Source: Streptomyces syringium
Lineage (GTDB): Bacteria > Actinomycetota > Actinomycetes > Streptomycetales > Streptomycetaceae
Length of the DNA: 64,000 bases
Assembly: GCF_017876625.1 (NCBI RefSeq)
Contig: NZ_JAGIOH010000001.1
Coordinates: forward strand, 5,911,501-5,975,500
Reading direction: 5' to 3'
The notes below the pieces were generated by a model. The model was given only the letters and a program-made list of their open reading frames with translations, did no database searches and was not told the origin of the DNA. The position numbers and the translations under genes are program-made. This document shows positions 7,188 through 15,482 of the stretch, piece after piece (positions within the stretch are counted from its first letter, which is position 1; the number at the start of each line of letters is the position of its first letter).

Positions 7188-8767
7188 GGAAGATTCCTTT
7201 CTGCCGGGCCGCCGTTGCGGCCGAAGTCAGCCCAGGCGGAAGTGCCGGGCTGAACGGAGTGGGCCTCGTCGGCGACGACGAGGTCGGCGGGACGGACGCC
7301 GGACTTGCGATGCTGGACGATGGAGAGCAGGTCGTCCTCGGCGAATCGGCCCGCGGTCGCGGCAAGCCCCAGCGACATGTCGACCTCGGCGACACTGACC
7401 AGGGCCGCGAGCTCGACGGCGGCGGCCATCTTCACCCGCATCCGGGTGGTCCCCGCCGCAGCGGCCTCGATCAGCCAGGACTTCGCCCCGGGACCGAGCG
7501 CGAGGAAGGCTTCCTCGGCGGCATCGACGGGCCGGGGCCGCGGCGGCTTCGGTGAACCGTCCATCTCCTGCGGGTGGTTGGGATAGTGCTCGGCGAGGAT
7601 GACCGGACGGCCGGGCAGAGCGATCTCGTGCCGGGCGACTTCCGCCAGGCCGGCCGGGCCCTGCATCCATTCCGGCCGGTGAGCCAGCTTCGACAGGTCG
7701 GCCACGACGACCAGCTCGTCGCCGTCGACCCTCACCCAGGCTTCCTGGCCGACCAGCCCGGACGGCGTCGAATAGCGCACGGACCCGAAACGGACGGTCT
7801 GGTCCCGCAGCACCTGTCTCGACTCGCCCAGCGCGAGCGTGTGAGGCGCCGGCGGCAGCGGATGCAGCCTGGTCCGCTCGACGTCGAGCATCGAGGACGG
7901 AGCCTTGCCCGTCTCGCGGTGGGTCCGGTTGTTCACCGTCTGGCAGAAGATCGCGCACTCGCCGCGGAGCTCGGCGAACGAGTCGTACTCCTTGCGGAGA
8001 TTCGCCGTCGTGGGCACCAGATCCGCCTTCGCGATGCGGACCGTCGCCTCCGACCCGCCTTTGGACTCGGGATCGAAGGGGACACACGTGTGAACCTGCA
8101 TCCCGTAATGCCGCCCCGTCGCGACGACTTGGGGATGACGGACCGCGATGCCGGCGACCCGGTCGATCGTGACCGTCTTCTCGTTGTCGGTCAGCGCATA
8201 GGTCGGCGCCCCGCCGATCGCCCGCAAGGTCGAGTCGATGCAGGTCACCAGCGTCGGCAGAGTCCGGTCCCAGGTCGGGATCACCACCCGGAACCGCGAC
8301 CAGGCCAGCCACGCGCAGAACAACAGCGTCACGCGGGGCTCACCGCCGCCCGGGCCCGGGACCTTCGGCCCCCAGCCCCAGTCGAACTGCAACCACAGCC
8401 CCGGCTCGGTGATCCAGGGCCGATAGGTCCGCTGGTTCCCGGCCCGCCAGGCTTCCTTCGCCTTCGCCACCGCCCGCCGGGTCGTGCGCTCATCACCGGT
8501 GAACCCCAGCAGGACCAGGCGGTCGTGGAGCTTGTCGGCCCGCACCCTGCCCTGCGATCGGTCGACCCACTCCTCGATCTTCGGCATGAACGGGTCGATC
8601 ATCTTCGGCCGGCGGACGAGACCGGTTGGCCGACCGGTGTCCCTCATCCGTGCGTAACGTCGCACGGTCTTGGGATCGACCCCCGCCAGCGCAGCCGCGG
8701 AATGCGCACATTCAGTGGCGTCCAGGGCCTCGAAGATTTCCATGATCTCCCTGTCAGACTTCTTCAA
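7184..8767 (-). CDS. istA: IstA-type DDE transposase
   Basis: A 527-residue transposase. An N-terminal helix-turn-helix at about residues 22-40 (SAAALAGVDPKTVRRYARM) is followed by a retroviral-integrase-type core with D129 (QFDWGW), D194 (LTDNEKT) and E240 (KGGSEATV), then a C-terminal beta-barrel region (VRFGSVRYSTPSGLVG). The catalytic triad and full length suggest function. It overlaps istB by four bases and lies about 165 bases from the right terminus. Confidence 0.95.
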   Translation of the reverse strand: MKKSDREIMEIFEALDATECAHSAAALAGVDPKTVRRYARMRDTGRPTGLVRRPKMIDPFMPKIEEWVDRSQGRVRADKLHDRLVLLGFTGDERTTRRAVAKAKEAWRAGNQRTYRPWITEPGLWLQFDWGWGPKVPGPGGGEPRVTLLFCAWLAWSRFRVVIPTWDRTLPTLVTCIDSTLRAIGGAPTYALTDNEKTVTIDRVAGIAVRHPQVVATGRHYGMQVHTCVPFDPESKGGSEATVRIAKADLVPTTANLRKEYDSFAELRGECAIFCQTVNNRTHRETGKAPSSMLDVERTRLHPLPPAPHTLALGESRQVLRDQTVRFGSVRYSTPSGLVGQEAWVRVDGDELVVVADLSKLAHRPEWMQGPAGLAEVARHEIALPGRPVILAEHYPNHPQEMDGSPKPPRPRPVDAAEEAFLALGPGAKSWLIEAAAAGTTRMRVKMAAAVELAALVSVAEVDMSLGLAATAGRFAEDDLLSIVQHRKSGVRPADLVVADEAHSVQPGTSAWADFGRNGGPAERNLP

Positions 8768-8930
8768 CGTCCCTCCGGGTGGTCGGTCTCAATGCCAGGC
8801 AGCACTGAGCCAACCCCCGGAGGGATCGTCTGTTCGGAACCGACACGAATGGGTCCACGGAGAGGGAGATCAGCTGTCCGCCCAGCGGGGGCCGTCCCGT
8901 CCGCCTACAAGGATCTTGCGCTGTCCGCTC

Positions 8931-10841
8931 TCAGGTGAGGCCGAGCCGAAGCGCTTGGACGAGGTTGTCCTGCTCGGCCCTGATCCGGTCCCAGGCCCCG
9001 AAGGAGTCGGTCCCGAAGAGCACGTCGTGATGCCGCATCCCGAAGTCGCGAGCCCATGCCAGGTACTGGCGGGTCACGCAGCCGTCCTCCCCGGACCGCG
9101 CCCGCTGGGCTGTGCAGAACTCCCGGATCGTCTCCAGCATGGAAAAGCGCGCGCCGGAGACCGTGTCCACCACCTTGACCAGCGACTGGTCAACCAGGTC
9201 CGTGAGCACCCCCAGCACCTCGCCGCCGCGGAACAGGTCACCGAAGAGCCCGTCGTCCTCAAGTAGATGCTGGGCGGCGTCTGCCGTGAAGCCGTTAGGA
9301 AAGACCGACAGCGCGCGCAGCGCTGCCTGCCCTGCTGGGTCCAGGAGGTTCCAGCTCCAGTCGACGACGGCGTGCAGGGTGCGATGGCGCTGTGGGGCGT
9401 CCCGCGCCCCGCCCCGCAGCAGGGTGAACCGGTCCGCCAGCCGGTGGCTGATGTCACCGACGGTCATGACCCTCACCCGCGCCGCCGCCAGCTCTGCGGC
9501 GAGCGGCAGCCCGTCCAGACGGCGGCAAAGCTCGACTACCGTCCTGGTGGGCAGCTCGACATCGGGGCGGGCGGCCCGGGCCCGTTGCCGGAACAGTTCG
9601 ACGGTCGTCGGCAGATCCAGCTCCGGCAGCGGGTACACCGATTCGGCGGAGATGCCGAGGGGAGCCCGGCTGGTGGTGAGCACCCGCAAGTCGCGGACCA
9701 TCGACACCAGGGCCTGCACCAGCTGTGCAACGCCGACGATCACGTGCTCGCAGTTGTCGAGGACCAGCAGCGTCGGCCCGGGCCCGAGCGCGCCCGCGAT
9801 GACGGTGAGTGCATCGCCGGGGGCAGCGGACGGGAGCGTGTGGGGGCGCAGTGACTGGCCGACTCCGAGAGCCGAGGCGACCGCGCTGGCCACATCCGCA
9901 TCGTTGGTGATACCGGCGAGCCCAATCAGATGGACCACCCGCTGCTCCGCCTCACGGCTCACCACGTGTGCGAGGCGGGTCTTGCCCAAGCCTCCTGGCC
10001 CGATGATCGAGGTAACCCGGGAGGTCCGCATCAGCTCCGCCACCGCGACGGTGTCGGCTTGCCGGCCGAGCAAGGGATTGGGGTCGTGAGACACCCCGCG
10101 GCGTAGGGCGGGCGCTGTCTCCCGCACCAGGTCCTGATGTACGCCCTGCAGCGCGGGCCCTGGATCGGAGCCGAGCTCCTCGCGCAGCCTGCGGCGGTAG
10201 CCGTCGTACGTAGCCAGAGCGGTAGCGGGACCCACGGTGGCCGCCTGGCAGCGCACCAGTTCCAGCAGCACTTCCTCGTCCCGCGGCAGCTCCCGCGCCA
10301 GGTGCGTGAGCGGTTCGACCGCCTCGGCCCGACGGCCGAGCCGCGCCAGGGCCAGAGCACGGACCCGGACAAGCGACCCGTGCACCGGGGCCCGCTCCGC
10401 GCGCAGCGCGGACACCGGGTCGCTGGGGACGTCCACCTCGCACCGCATGCTGTCGGCACCCCACAACGCCAGACCCGTCTCAGCTTCGGTGAGCGCCGCT
10501 GCCAGGTTCTCACTCCGTAGCCGCTCCGCAGCCGCCATGGCGCGGAGCAGGACGGCGGAGCTGTCGACCTGCTCCTCACCCAGCGTGAGGCGATAGCCCG
10601 TCGCAGTGCTGGCGATCACGTCGGCGCCGAGGAGACTCCGAGCCCGAGCGACCAGAGTCTGCAACGCCTTCATCGGATTCTGCGGCTTCCCGTCCGTCCA
10701 GAGGTTGTCCACCAGGAACGCCGTGCTGCACCCCGTGCGCAGCTCACACGCCAGAAGAGCGAGCAGGCCGCGCAGCCTGGGCGCAGTGACCTCGTGATCG
10801 CGATAGGAAACCCGGCACAGCAGCATCAGTTCAATAGCCAC
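8931..10841 (-). CDS. N-terminal SARP/BTAD/NB-ARC half of an AfsR-like regulator, truncated by IS21
   Basis: The GTG at 10841 is chosen because the SARP winged-helix domain begins right after it (AIELMLLCRVSYRDHEV, RLRGLLALLACEL); a longer frame reaches 10943 without added similarity. Order: OmpR-type DNA-binding domain (about 1-95), BTAD helical domain (about 100-245, ELGSDPGPALQGVHQDLV), NB-ARC ATPase with P-loop GPGGLGKTRLA and Walker B LLVLDN, then the start of the helical linker. The last sense codon abuts the insertion and the stop TGA is the first codon of the element. The cognate TPR half is at 4921-6285. SARPs without TPR domains can be active, so this truncated form may be a constitutive activator of the repeat box at 4896-4924; that is inference. 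Confidence 0.85.
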   Translation of the reverse strand: MAIELMLLCRVSYRDHEVTAPRLRGLLALLACELRTGCSTAFLVDNLWTDGKPQNPMKALQTLVARARSLLGADVIASTATGYRLTLGEEQVDSSAVLLRAMAAAERLRSENLAAALTEAETGLALWGADSMRCEVDVPSDPVSALRAERAPVHGSLVRVRALALARLGRRAEAVEPLTHLARELPRDEEVLLELVRCQAATVGPATALATYDGYRRRLREELGSDPGPALQGVHQDLVRETAPALRRGVSHDPNPLLGRQADTVAVAELMRTSRVTSIIGPGGLGKTRLAHVVSREAEQRVVHLIGLAGITNDADVASAVASALGVGQSLRPHTLPSAAPGDALTVIAGALGPGPTLLVLDNCEHVIVGVAQLVQALVSMVRDLRVLTTSRAPLGISAESVYPLPELDLPTTVELFRQRARAARPDVELPTRTVVELCRRLDGLPLAAELAAARVRVMTVGDISHRLADRFTLLRGGARDAPQRHRTLHAVVDWSWNLLDPAGQAALRALSVFPNGFTADAAQHLLEDDGLFGDLFRGGEVLGVLTDLVDQSLVKVVDTVSGARFSMLETIREFCTAQRARSGEDGCVTRQYLAWARDFGMRHHDVLFGTDSFGAWDRIRAEQDNLVQALRLGLT

Positions 10842-11079
10842 CAGAACAGTTAAGCAATGGCCCACGGTTGGCGCAGTCAACATGACGGACGCGACCTGCC
10901 AAGCCCGCCCGGTCCGACCCACCGGCCCGAAAAATCCAGGCAACCGGTTGCTGCTGGTGCACCTGACGGCGCGGGTCGGCTGCGTCTACGGTCAGCTGCT
11001 TCGGTTGTCCGGCGGTAGTACAGCGCCTGAAGGCGTTCGCTGAACAGCACCGCGAAGGCCTGGAGGAGCTGCTGCGCGC

Positions 11080-11301
11080 CTACGGAGCGGGCAGCACACC
11101 TGCCTCGCGCGGCCGGGGGTTGTACCCGTCGCGGCCGTCGTAGACGCTCCAGTGCGATACCGATCGTCCGCCCCCGCTGGAATTCATCGCGAAGAGGACT
11201 GGGGGCGGGACGGTGCCGTCGGCCAGGAGCACGCCGACCGCTCCCTCGTGAGAGGAGCCGAACTCCTCCGTCGTCCACGTCTCCCGCTCACCCGTACCCA
11301 T
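11080..11301 (-). CDS. small hypothetical protein (73 aa)
   Basis: ATG 11301 has a good AAGGGG Shine-Dalgarno. The product (GERETWTTEEFGSSHEG, VGVLLADGTVPPP, VSHWSVYDGRDGYNPRP) has no transmembrane or signal segment and matches no family I recognise. The DNA at its 3' end resembles that at 2640-2690 across about 55 bases, so a decayed relative lies there. Codon use is typical for the genome. Confidence 0.5.
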   Translation of the reverse strand: MGTGERETWTTEEFGSSHEGAVGVLLADGTVPPPVLFAMNSSGGGRSVSHWSVYDGRDGYNPRPREAGVLPAP

Positions 11302-11591
11302 AGCCGCCCCTTGCGTTCGTCCCGCCGTTCCCCGGCACCCCCAGTAGGGGGCGTCCTGCGCTGGGACCGACGATGCCGCGGCCGGGGCGGGCAGCACACC
11401 GGAATCGCCAAACTGGGCGCCGGACTGACGTACGGGGAGATCAGAACGGTCACTGGCAGTCGAGGACGTGGATGCGGAGCTGGCCTCCCGCGTGCAGGAC
11501 GTCCTTGAGCGCGGTGATGGACGGGGACTTCTTCGGGTCGCCCTGATGCTGAACAGCTTCAACCACACCGCCGCCCCCTGACCTGTCGTGG

Positions 11592-12152
11592 TCAGGCGGT
11601 GCCCTCGATGGTGACGGGGACTTCCAGCGGCACGATCCACTCGCTGTCCTTCGACCTGGCGGTGATGCTCAGGCCTACCGGCTCGCTCGCGTAGTCGCGG
11701 TGCCAGTCCTCCGTGCTGCTCGTCGACCACAAGGGCGGGGAGGTGGGAGTCAGGCCGTATCGCGTCCACTCGCCGATTGCCAGCTGCTGCGGGGCGACCG
11801 TCCAGCCGGTGTCGTCGCGGTCGTCCGCGCTGAACTTCCATGGCCCCCAGACGTGGGCGCGGACCTCTTCAGGAGTCGGGGTGCCAGCGAGTCGGGGTCC
11901 CTCGCCCTGGTGCGGGTCGTCATCGCGGAGCGACGCGGTGATCTCGATGGCGCCGTGGGGCAGCAGGCCGGGCGGGCCTTCGAGGTGGACCCGCAGCATG
12001 GCGGTGGAGCGGGCCTCGTTAGCCACGATCGTGCAGCGGAAGTGCGGGGTGAGATTGGCGTGCAGGCGCTGCTGCTCGATCCGGGACAGGGTCTGCGCGG
12101 CCCCCGTTGGCGTTGCGCGCCGGGCCGCCACGGAGTTCTTCGTGACGGGCAC
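11592..12152 (-). CDS. hypothetical cytosolic protein
   Basis: The GTG at 12152 follows AAGGGCGGGGAG and is preferred to an upstream in-frame codon at 12191. The 186-residue product starts PVTKNSVAARRATPTGAAQ and carries beta-rich, Trp-containing segments (LSRIEQQRLHANLTPHFRC, TPEEVRAHVWGPWKFS, TPTSPPLWSTSSTEDWHRD). Similar proteins seem common in Streptomyces but have no assigned role. No signal peptide or catalytic motif is visible. It is probably monocistronic. Confidence 0.7.
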   Translation of the reverse strand: MPVTKNSVAARRATPTGAAQTLSRIEQQRLHANLTPHFRCTIVANEARSTAMLRVHLEGPPGLLPHGAIEITASLRDDDPHQGEGPRLAGTPTPEEVRAHVWGPWKFSADDRDDTGWTVAPQQLAIGEWTRYGLTPTSPPLWSTSSTEDWHRDYASEPVGLSITARSKDSEWIVPLEVPVTIEGTA

Positions 12153-12300
12153 CGGCTCCCCGCCCTTCTGATTCCCGCACCGGCCGCGCACAGATCCCCC
12201 GCCCCCGAGGCTGGCACACCAGCGGCTGAGCCCTGGCGTCCTAAGATCACCGGCAGAATCGTGGCCGCATCTGGAACAGGTTGGACTCGTTCAGCAGTAC

Positions 12301-12645
12301 ATGCCCCCTCGCACCGCCACCGTGGCCCTAACCCTTCTCGGAGCCACCCAGACTGTTACGACCCCGGCATGGGCCGGTGGCATCGGCGGCTTCCTGTCCC
12401 CCGCCATCAATGCCAGCTGCGCTAACCATTCTGGCGAGACCGCCGCCCTCGGCGTCGCCTCAAGGGGAACAGGAACGGCTGACGGAAACGCGCTGGGCAT
12501 GCCCATCACCGGGCCATTCAACCAGTGCGGTGGCGCCGACGCACCCCTGGGGGAGCTCTTTGCCGCAGCGGGTGGCAATGCCCCCGCCGGCGGCAAAGAG
12601 AACCCTCTCTCCCATATCCTCGACGACGTTTCAAGCCTGGGGTGA
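12301..12645 (+). CDS. small secreted protein
   Basis: 114 residues with a Sec signal peptide (MPPRTATVALTLLGATQ, cleavage near PAWAGG). The mature part is glycine-, alanine- and asparagine-rich with two cysteines (NASCANHSG and FNQCGGAD) about 45 residues apart, which could form one disulfide. The style recalls small Streptomyces aerial-hypha surface proteins, but the chaplin motif is absent. No strong ribosome site precedes ATG 12301, so the start is uncertain. Confidence 0.55.
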   Translation: MPPRTATVALTLLGATQTVTTPAWAGGIGGFLSPAINASCANHSGETAALGVASRGTGTADGNALGMPITGPFNQCGGADAPLGELFAAAGGNAPAGGKENPLSHILDDVSSLG

Positions 12646-12734
12646 GCCTCTTCGAAGAAGGCGCAGGAGGGTGATGCGGGCGCAGTAGAGCTGGCGCAGA
12701 CGTTCGCGTCGCTAGCGGTCGCTGCCCGGATGGA

Positions 12735-13044
12735 GCGCGCCCGCGTGTGTCGGCGAGCTCTTGCTCAAGCATGGTGATGCGTCGCTGGAGCTGATCGATG
12801 TCGGCGGGCGCCCCCAGGCCGGACTCGGCCCAGGCGGCCTCGCCGAAAGTCTGTGAGAGGCGTTTCTCCAGCTGGCGGACCCGTGCGGCGAGGCGTTTGC
12901 TGAGTTCGAGGGCGTTGGCTAGATCGGCTTGGAGCGAAGCCCGGCTGACCGCCGCGATCCGGCCTTCTTCCGGGGCGCCGCGGCGGCGGCATGGACGAGT
13001 TCGAGCAGATCCCGGTGCCGGTAGAGGAACGTGCGGTCAGCCCG
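12735..13044 (-). pseudogene. frameshifted DUF6262-type transposition helper
   Basis: Two frames join into one recognisable protein. The first reads RADRTFLYRHRDLLELVH with AAAAAPRKKAG after it. The second, one frame shift later near 12950, reads SRASLQADLANALELSKR, then RVRQLEKRLSQTFGEAAW, GLGAPADIDQLQRRI and EQELADTRG. These match the recognition helix and coiled-coil of DUF6262 proteins found beside Tn554-like recombinases. No recombinase genes remain nearby, so the element is gone. Confidence 0.6.
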
Positions 13045-13230
13045 GGCCCACCTCACCCGCGAGGCACGCGCCCTCTCGGGCAGTACTCCACGCTGCCTGC
13101 GCCCCTGAAGGCAGCAATCGGAAGGACGCATTCCTTCAAGAACGGAGGCCAGGCATCGACGTAGCGTTCTCCTCAGCAAGGCGGCGACCGGACAGGCCGA
13201 CACGGGGGTGCGGCCCGTCCGCTTCGGGTG

Positions 13231-13267
13231 CCGTGCGGGACGCGCCTGACGTGGCGCTCCCGCACGG
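13231..13267. terminator. GC-rich hairpin, second copy
   Basis: Same hairpin as at 1675-1710, with arms CCGTGCGGG and CCCGCACGG plus inner GCGCC/GGCGC pairs, followed by the same GTGGTCAA and GCGGCTG-like bases. It lies 20 bases beyond the stop of the minus-strand gene 13288-13746 and probably ends its transcript. Confidence 0.6.
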
Positions 13268-13287
13268 ACGTGTGGTCAAGCCGGCTG

Positions 13288-13746
13288 TTACAGGTTGTAG
13301 CGCTCGATCTTCAGGAGCCAGTTCTGCAGTCCGGCGGTGCCGATGTTGTCACTCGGGCTCACCCGCACCTGAGCGGTGACGTCCTTCTGGTTGAACTGCG
13401 GCTCGAACCTGATGATCCGCAGCGCGGTGTGCGAGGACCATTCCGCCGATGAGGCCGCCGACGAGAAACGGTGGTTGTCACTGACCGGGTTCGGGCTCTC
13501 GCCGCCGAACAGCACGTCGAGCCAGAGGACGCTGTTGTTGTCCGAGGAGCTCACCAGCGTCTCCGCGCTGAAGGTCACCACAAAGATCGCCCCGTACGAG
13601 GGCGAGGTCGATCCGCCGATCTTGAGGCCGATCGTCGCGCCCGGCACGTCCTGCCAGCCGGGGCTCTTGGTCTCCCAGCGATCCGAGTCCCACGCCCAGT
13701 ACGTGCGGTCAGCCGAACGCTGAACCCAATCCGATGCAGCAGTCAC
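13288..13746 (-). CDS. hypothetical beta-rich protein
   Basis: GTG 13746 is preceded by AAAGGGGAAC. The 152-residue product has no signal peptide and a beta-sandwich-like composition (SADRTYWAWDSDRWETKS, GATIGLKIGGSTSPS, YGAIFVVTFSAETLV, VLWLDVLFGGESPNP, LRIIRFEPQFNQKDV). It could be a carbohydrate- or ligand-binding fold, but no family motif was recognised. It is followed by a strong hairpin and appears monocistronic. Confidence 0.65.
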   Translation of the reverse strand: MTAASDWVQRSADRTYWAWDSDRWETKSPGWQDVPGATIGLKIGGSTSPSYGAIFVVTFSAETLVSSSDNNSVLWLDVLFGGESPNPVSDNHRFSSAASSAEWSSHTALRIIRFEPQFNQKDVTAQVRVSPSDNIGTAGLQNWLLKIERYNL

Positions 13747-13949
13747 ACTGTTCCCCTTTCCGTTGTGCGGTCACGGGTCGTGTACTGCCGGTTATCGAAG
13801 CAGGTGGGGGGAGGGAATGGGGGAGGACTCCGAGCATTAACCGATGAAACGTCAGTATTCCGTCGGTGGCGGGATGAACGCTTGCACAATAGGAATATCG
13901 CCCCATGCGGTGGTGTCCCTCGGTCACCAAACGAATGTGCTGGTGCGGG

Positions 13950-14066
13950 CTACGCGCGGGGGGAGCGGGTGATGGCGCCCGGTGGGAAGAGATCGAGGCC
14001 GGTCACGGTTTGGGCGTCGGTGATGTGCACTGCCAGGCCCTGGCCCTCGTCCACAAAGTGCTGGCT
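13950..14066 (-). pseudogene. C-terminal fragment of a lost gene
   Basis: 38 codons directly after the HxlR stop read SQHFVDEGQGLAVHITD, then AQTVTGLDLFPPGAIT, and end at TAG. Codon use is coding-like but there is no start codon. It looks like the tail of a deleted gene. Family unknown. Confidence 0.3.
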
Positions 14067-14455
14067 TAAGCGCTCGCGCGGTGGCCGGTCGTCCCGGCGT
14101 CGTTCACGGAGACCTTCTCGGCCCCGATCCGCCGCATGCGTTCGGTGCCCCATTCTCCCAAGGAGGCCAGGGCCGCGTTGAGCGAGACGCCGTGTTCTGT
14201 CAGGGAGTACTCGACCTTCGGCGGGACTTCCCGGTACACCTCGCGATGCACGAGCCCGTCCGCTTCCATCTCCCGCAGATGCTGGATCAGCATCTTCTCG
14301 CTGACGCCCGGCAGACCGCGTCGAAGTTCGGCGAACCGGCGGGTCCCGTGTTCGTGCAGCTCCCACAGGATCAGCGACTTCCACTTGCCGGCGACCACGT
14401 CCATCGCCGCGTCGATGCCGCAGAAGTAGGGACCACGTCGTGCTGATGTCGCCAT
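14066..14455 (-). CDS. HxlR-family transcriptional regulator
   Basis: ATG 14455 follows GGAGGGG; a GTG at 14497 lies inside the operator and is less likely. The 129-residue protein has the HxlR winged helix: GPYFCGIDAAMDVVAGKWK, LWELHEHGTRRFAELRRGL, GVSEKMLIQHLREMEADG, PKVEYSLTEHG. The cysteine in PYFCGI is the one used for redox or electrophile sensing in several HxlR members. It is divergent from an imine-reductase-like gene and very likely represses it. Confidence 0.92.
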   Translation of the reverse strand: MATSARRGPYFCGIDAAMDVVAGKWKSLILWELHEHGTRRFAELRRGLPGVSEKMLIQHLREMEADGLVHREVYREVPPKVEYSLTEHGVSLNAALASLGEWGTERMRRIGAEKVSVNDAGTTGHRASA

Positions 14456-14483
14456 CCGCCCCTCCAAGGTGCACTTACCCGTG

Positions 14484-14498
14484 AGTGAGTACCTCACT
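14484..14498. promoter_or_regulatory. HxlR operator palindrome
   Basis: AGTGAG-TAC-CTCACT is a perfect inverted repeat between the divergent HxlR and reductase genes. HxlR-type regulators bind palindromes in such positions, so this is the likely site of autoregulation and control of the neighbour. Confidence 0.6.
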
Positions 14499-14576
14499 AA
14501 TTAGTCCGTACTGGTCAACCCTACCGGCGGCGGAGAGGATTCAGACGAACGATGAACACGAGGGGGAGTTCCCAAA

Positions 14577-15452
14577 ATGACAACCGACAACAGCGTCCAG
14601 GTGAGTGTTCTCGGGCTGGGCGCGATGGGTAGCGCTCTCGCGGGCGCCCTGGTGAAGGCCGGATACGCGACAACGGTCTGGAACCGATCACCGGGGAAGG
14701 CGGACGACCTCGTTGCCCAGGGCGCGGAGGTCGCTGCCACGGCCGGCGACGCGGTCCGGGCCGGCCGGTTGGTGATCGCATGCCTGCTGGACCACGCGTC
14801 CGTCCATGAGGTGCTCGACCCGCTCGCCGATGAACTGGCCGGACGGACCTTGGTCAACGTCACCACGACGTCACCGGCCCAGTCACGGGAGTTGGCCGAC
14901 TGGGCCGCCCGTGCCGGGGTCGCGTATCTGGACGGCGGCATCATGGCCGTACCGCACATGATCGGTCAGCCCGGGGCATCGGTCCTCTACAGCGGATCGG
15001 CCGATGTCTTTGACCAGCACAAGCCGCTGCTCGACCTGTGGGGAACCAGCACCTACTTCGGTGAGGACGCGGGGCTGGCGTCCCTGTACGACCTCGCCCT
15101 CCTCGCGGGCATGTACGTCATGTTCGCCGGATTCATGCACGGCGCCGCCATGGTCGCTCCGGCCGGTGTGACGGCGGGCGAGTTCGCTGCCAAGGCCGCA
15201 CCGTGGCTGACCGCCATGACCGGCGCCTTCGAGGGGTTCGCCGCAGTCATCGACGGCGGGGACTACACCGTCGAAGGGCAGCAGAGCCTCCACTTCTCCC
15301 ACCTCGGTGACCTCCTGGCCGCCAGTTCCGACCAGGGCATCGGCACCGAGGTGGTCGCGATGGTCCAGCGGCTCATCCAACGCCAGATCGACGCGGGCCA
15401 TGGAGAGGAAGGCTTCGCCCGCATCTTCGAGAGCATCAAGCAGCCGGGCTGA
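14577..15452 (+). CDS. NAD(P)-dependent imine-reductase-like oxidoreductase
   Basis: 291 residues of the 6-phosphogluconate dehydrogenase/3-hydroxyisobutyrate dehydrogenase fold. The Rossmann motif is LGLGAMGSALAGALVKAG at about 11-28, with WNRSPGKADDL after it, which suits NADPH. The C-terminal all-helical domain has the imine-reductase style (LASLYDLALLAGMYVMFAG, LHFSHLGDLLAASSDQG). Imine reductases reduce cyclic imines in secondary metabolism; the true substrate is unknown. It is divergently paired with HxlR, suggesting induction by a toxic imine or aldehyde. Confidence 0.82.
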   Translation: MTTDNSVQVSVLGLGAMGSALAGALVKAGYATTVWNRSPGKADDLVAQGAEVAATAGDAVRAGRLVIACLLDHASVHEVLDPLADELAGRTLVNVTTTSPAQSRELADWAARAGVAYLDGGIMAVPHMIGQPGASVLYSGSADVFDQHKPLLDLWGTSTYFGEDAGLASLYDLALLAGMYVMFAGFMHGAAMVAPAGVTAGEFAAKAAPWLTAMTGAFEGFAAVIDGGDYTVEGQQSLHFSHLGDLLAASSDQGIGTEVVAMVQRLIQRQIDAGHGEEGFARIFESIKQPG

Positions 15453-15482
15453 CAGGGGCACAGCCTTCTGCCGTGCGAGCGC

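Larger units (their letters stand above)
6296..8933 (-). mobile_element. IS21-family insertion sequence
   Basis: About 2.64 kb containing istA and istB in the usual overlapping order. The left end begins TGTGGGCGGACAG and the right end, read inward on the minus strand, begins TGAGAGCGGACAG. A second inward copy (GGGCGGACAGCTGATCTCC) lies at about 8861-8885 near the right end; IS21 elements carry such multiple terminal repeats for transposase binding. The element interrupts the SARP/NB-ARC/TPR gene. I could not find a clean 4-8 bp target duplication with these ends, so the exact borders may be off by a few bases or a flank may have changed since insertion. Confidence 0.88.

Noticed and set aside
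6288..8941. Target-site duplication of the IS21 element
   Set aside because: Bases outside the proposed ends (CACCTCTT and GGTGAGGC) do not match as direct repeats, so none is claimed.
11080..11841. A 253-aa minus-strand protein
   Set aside because: Its upstream two thirds are an out-of-frame shadow of the gene 11592-12152; only the last 73 codons have their own ribosome site.
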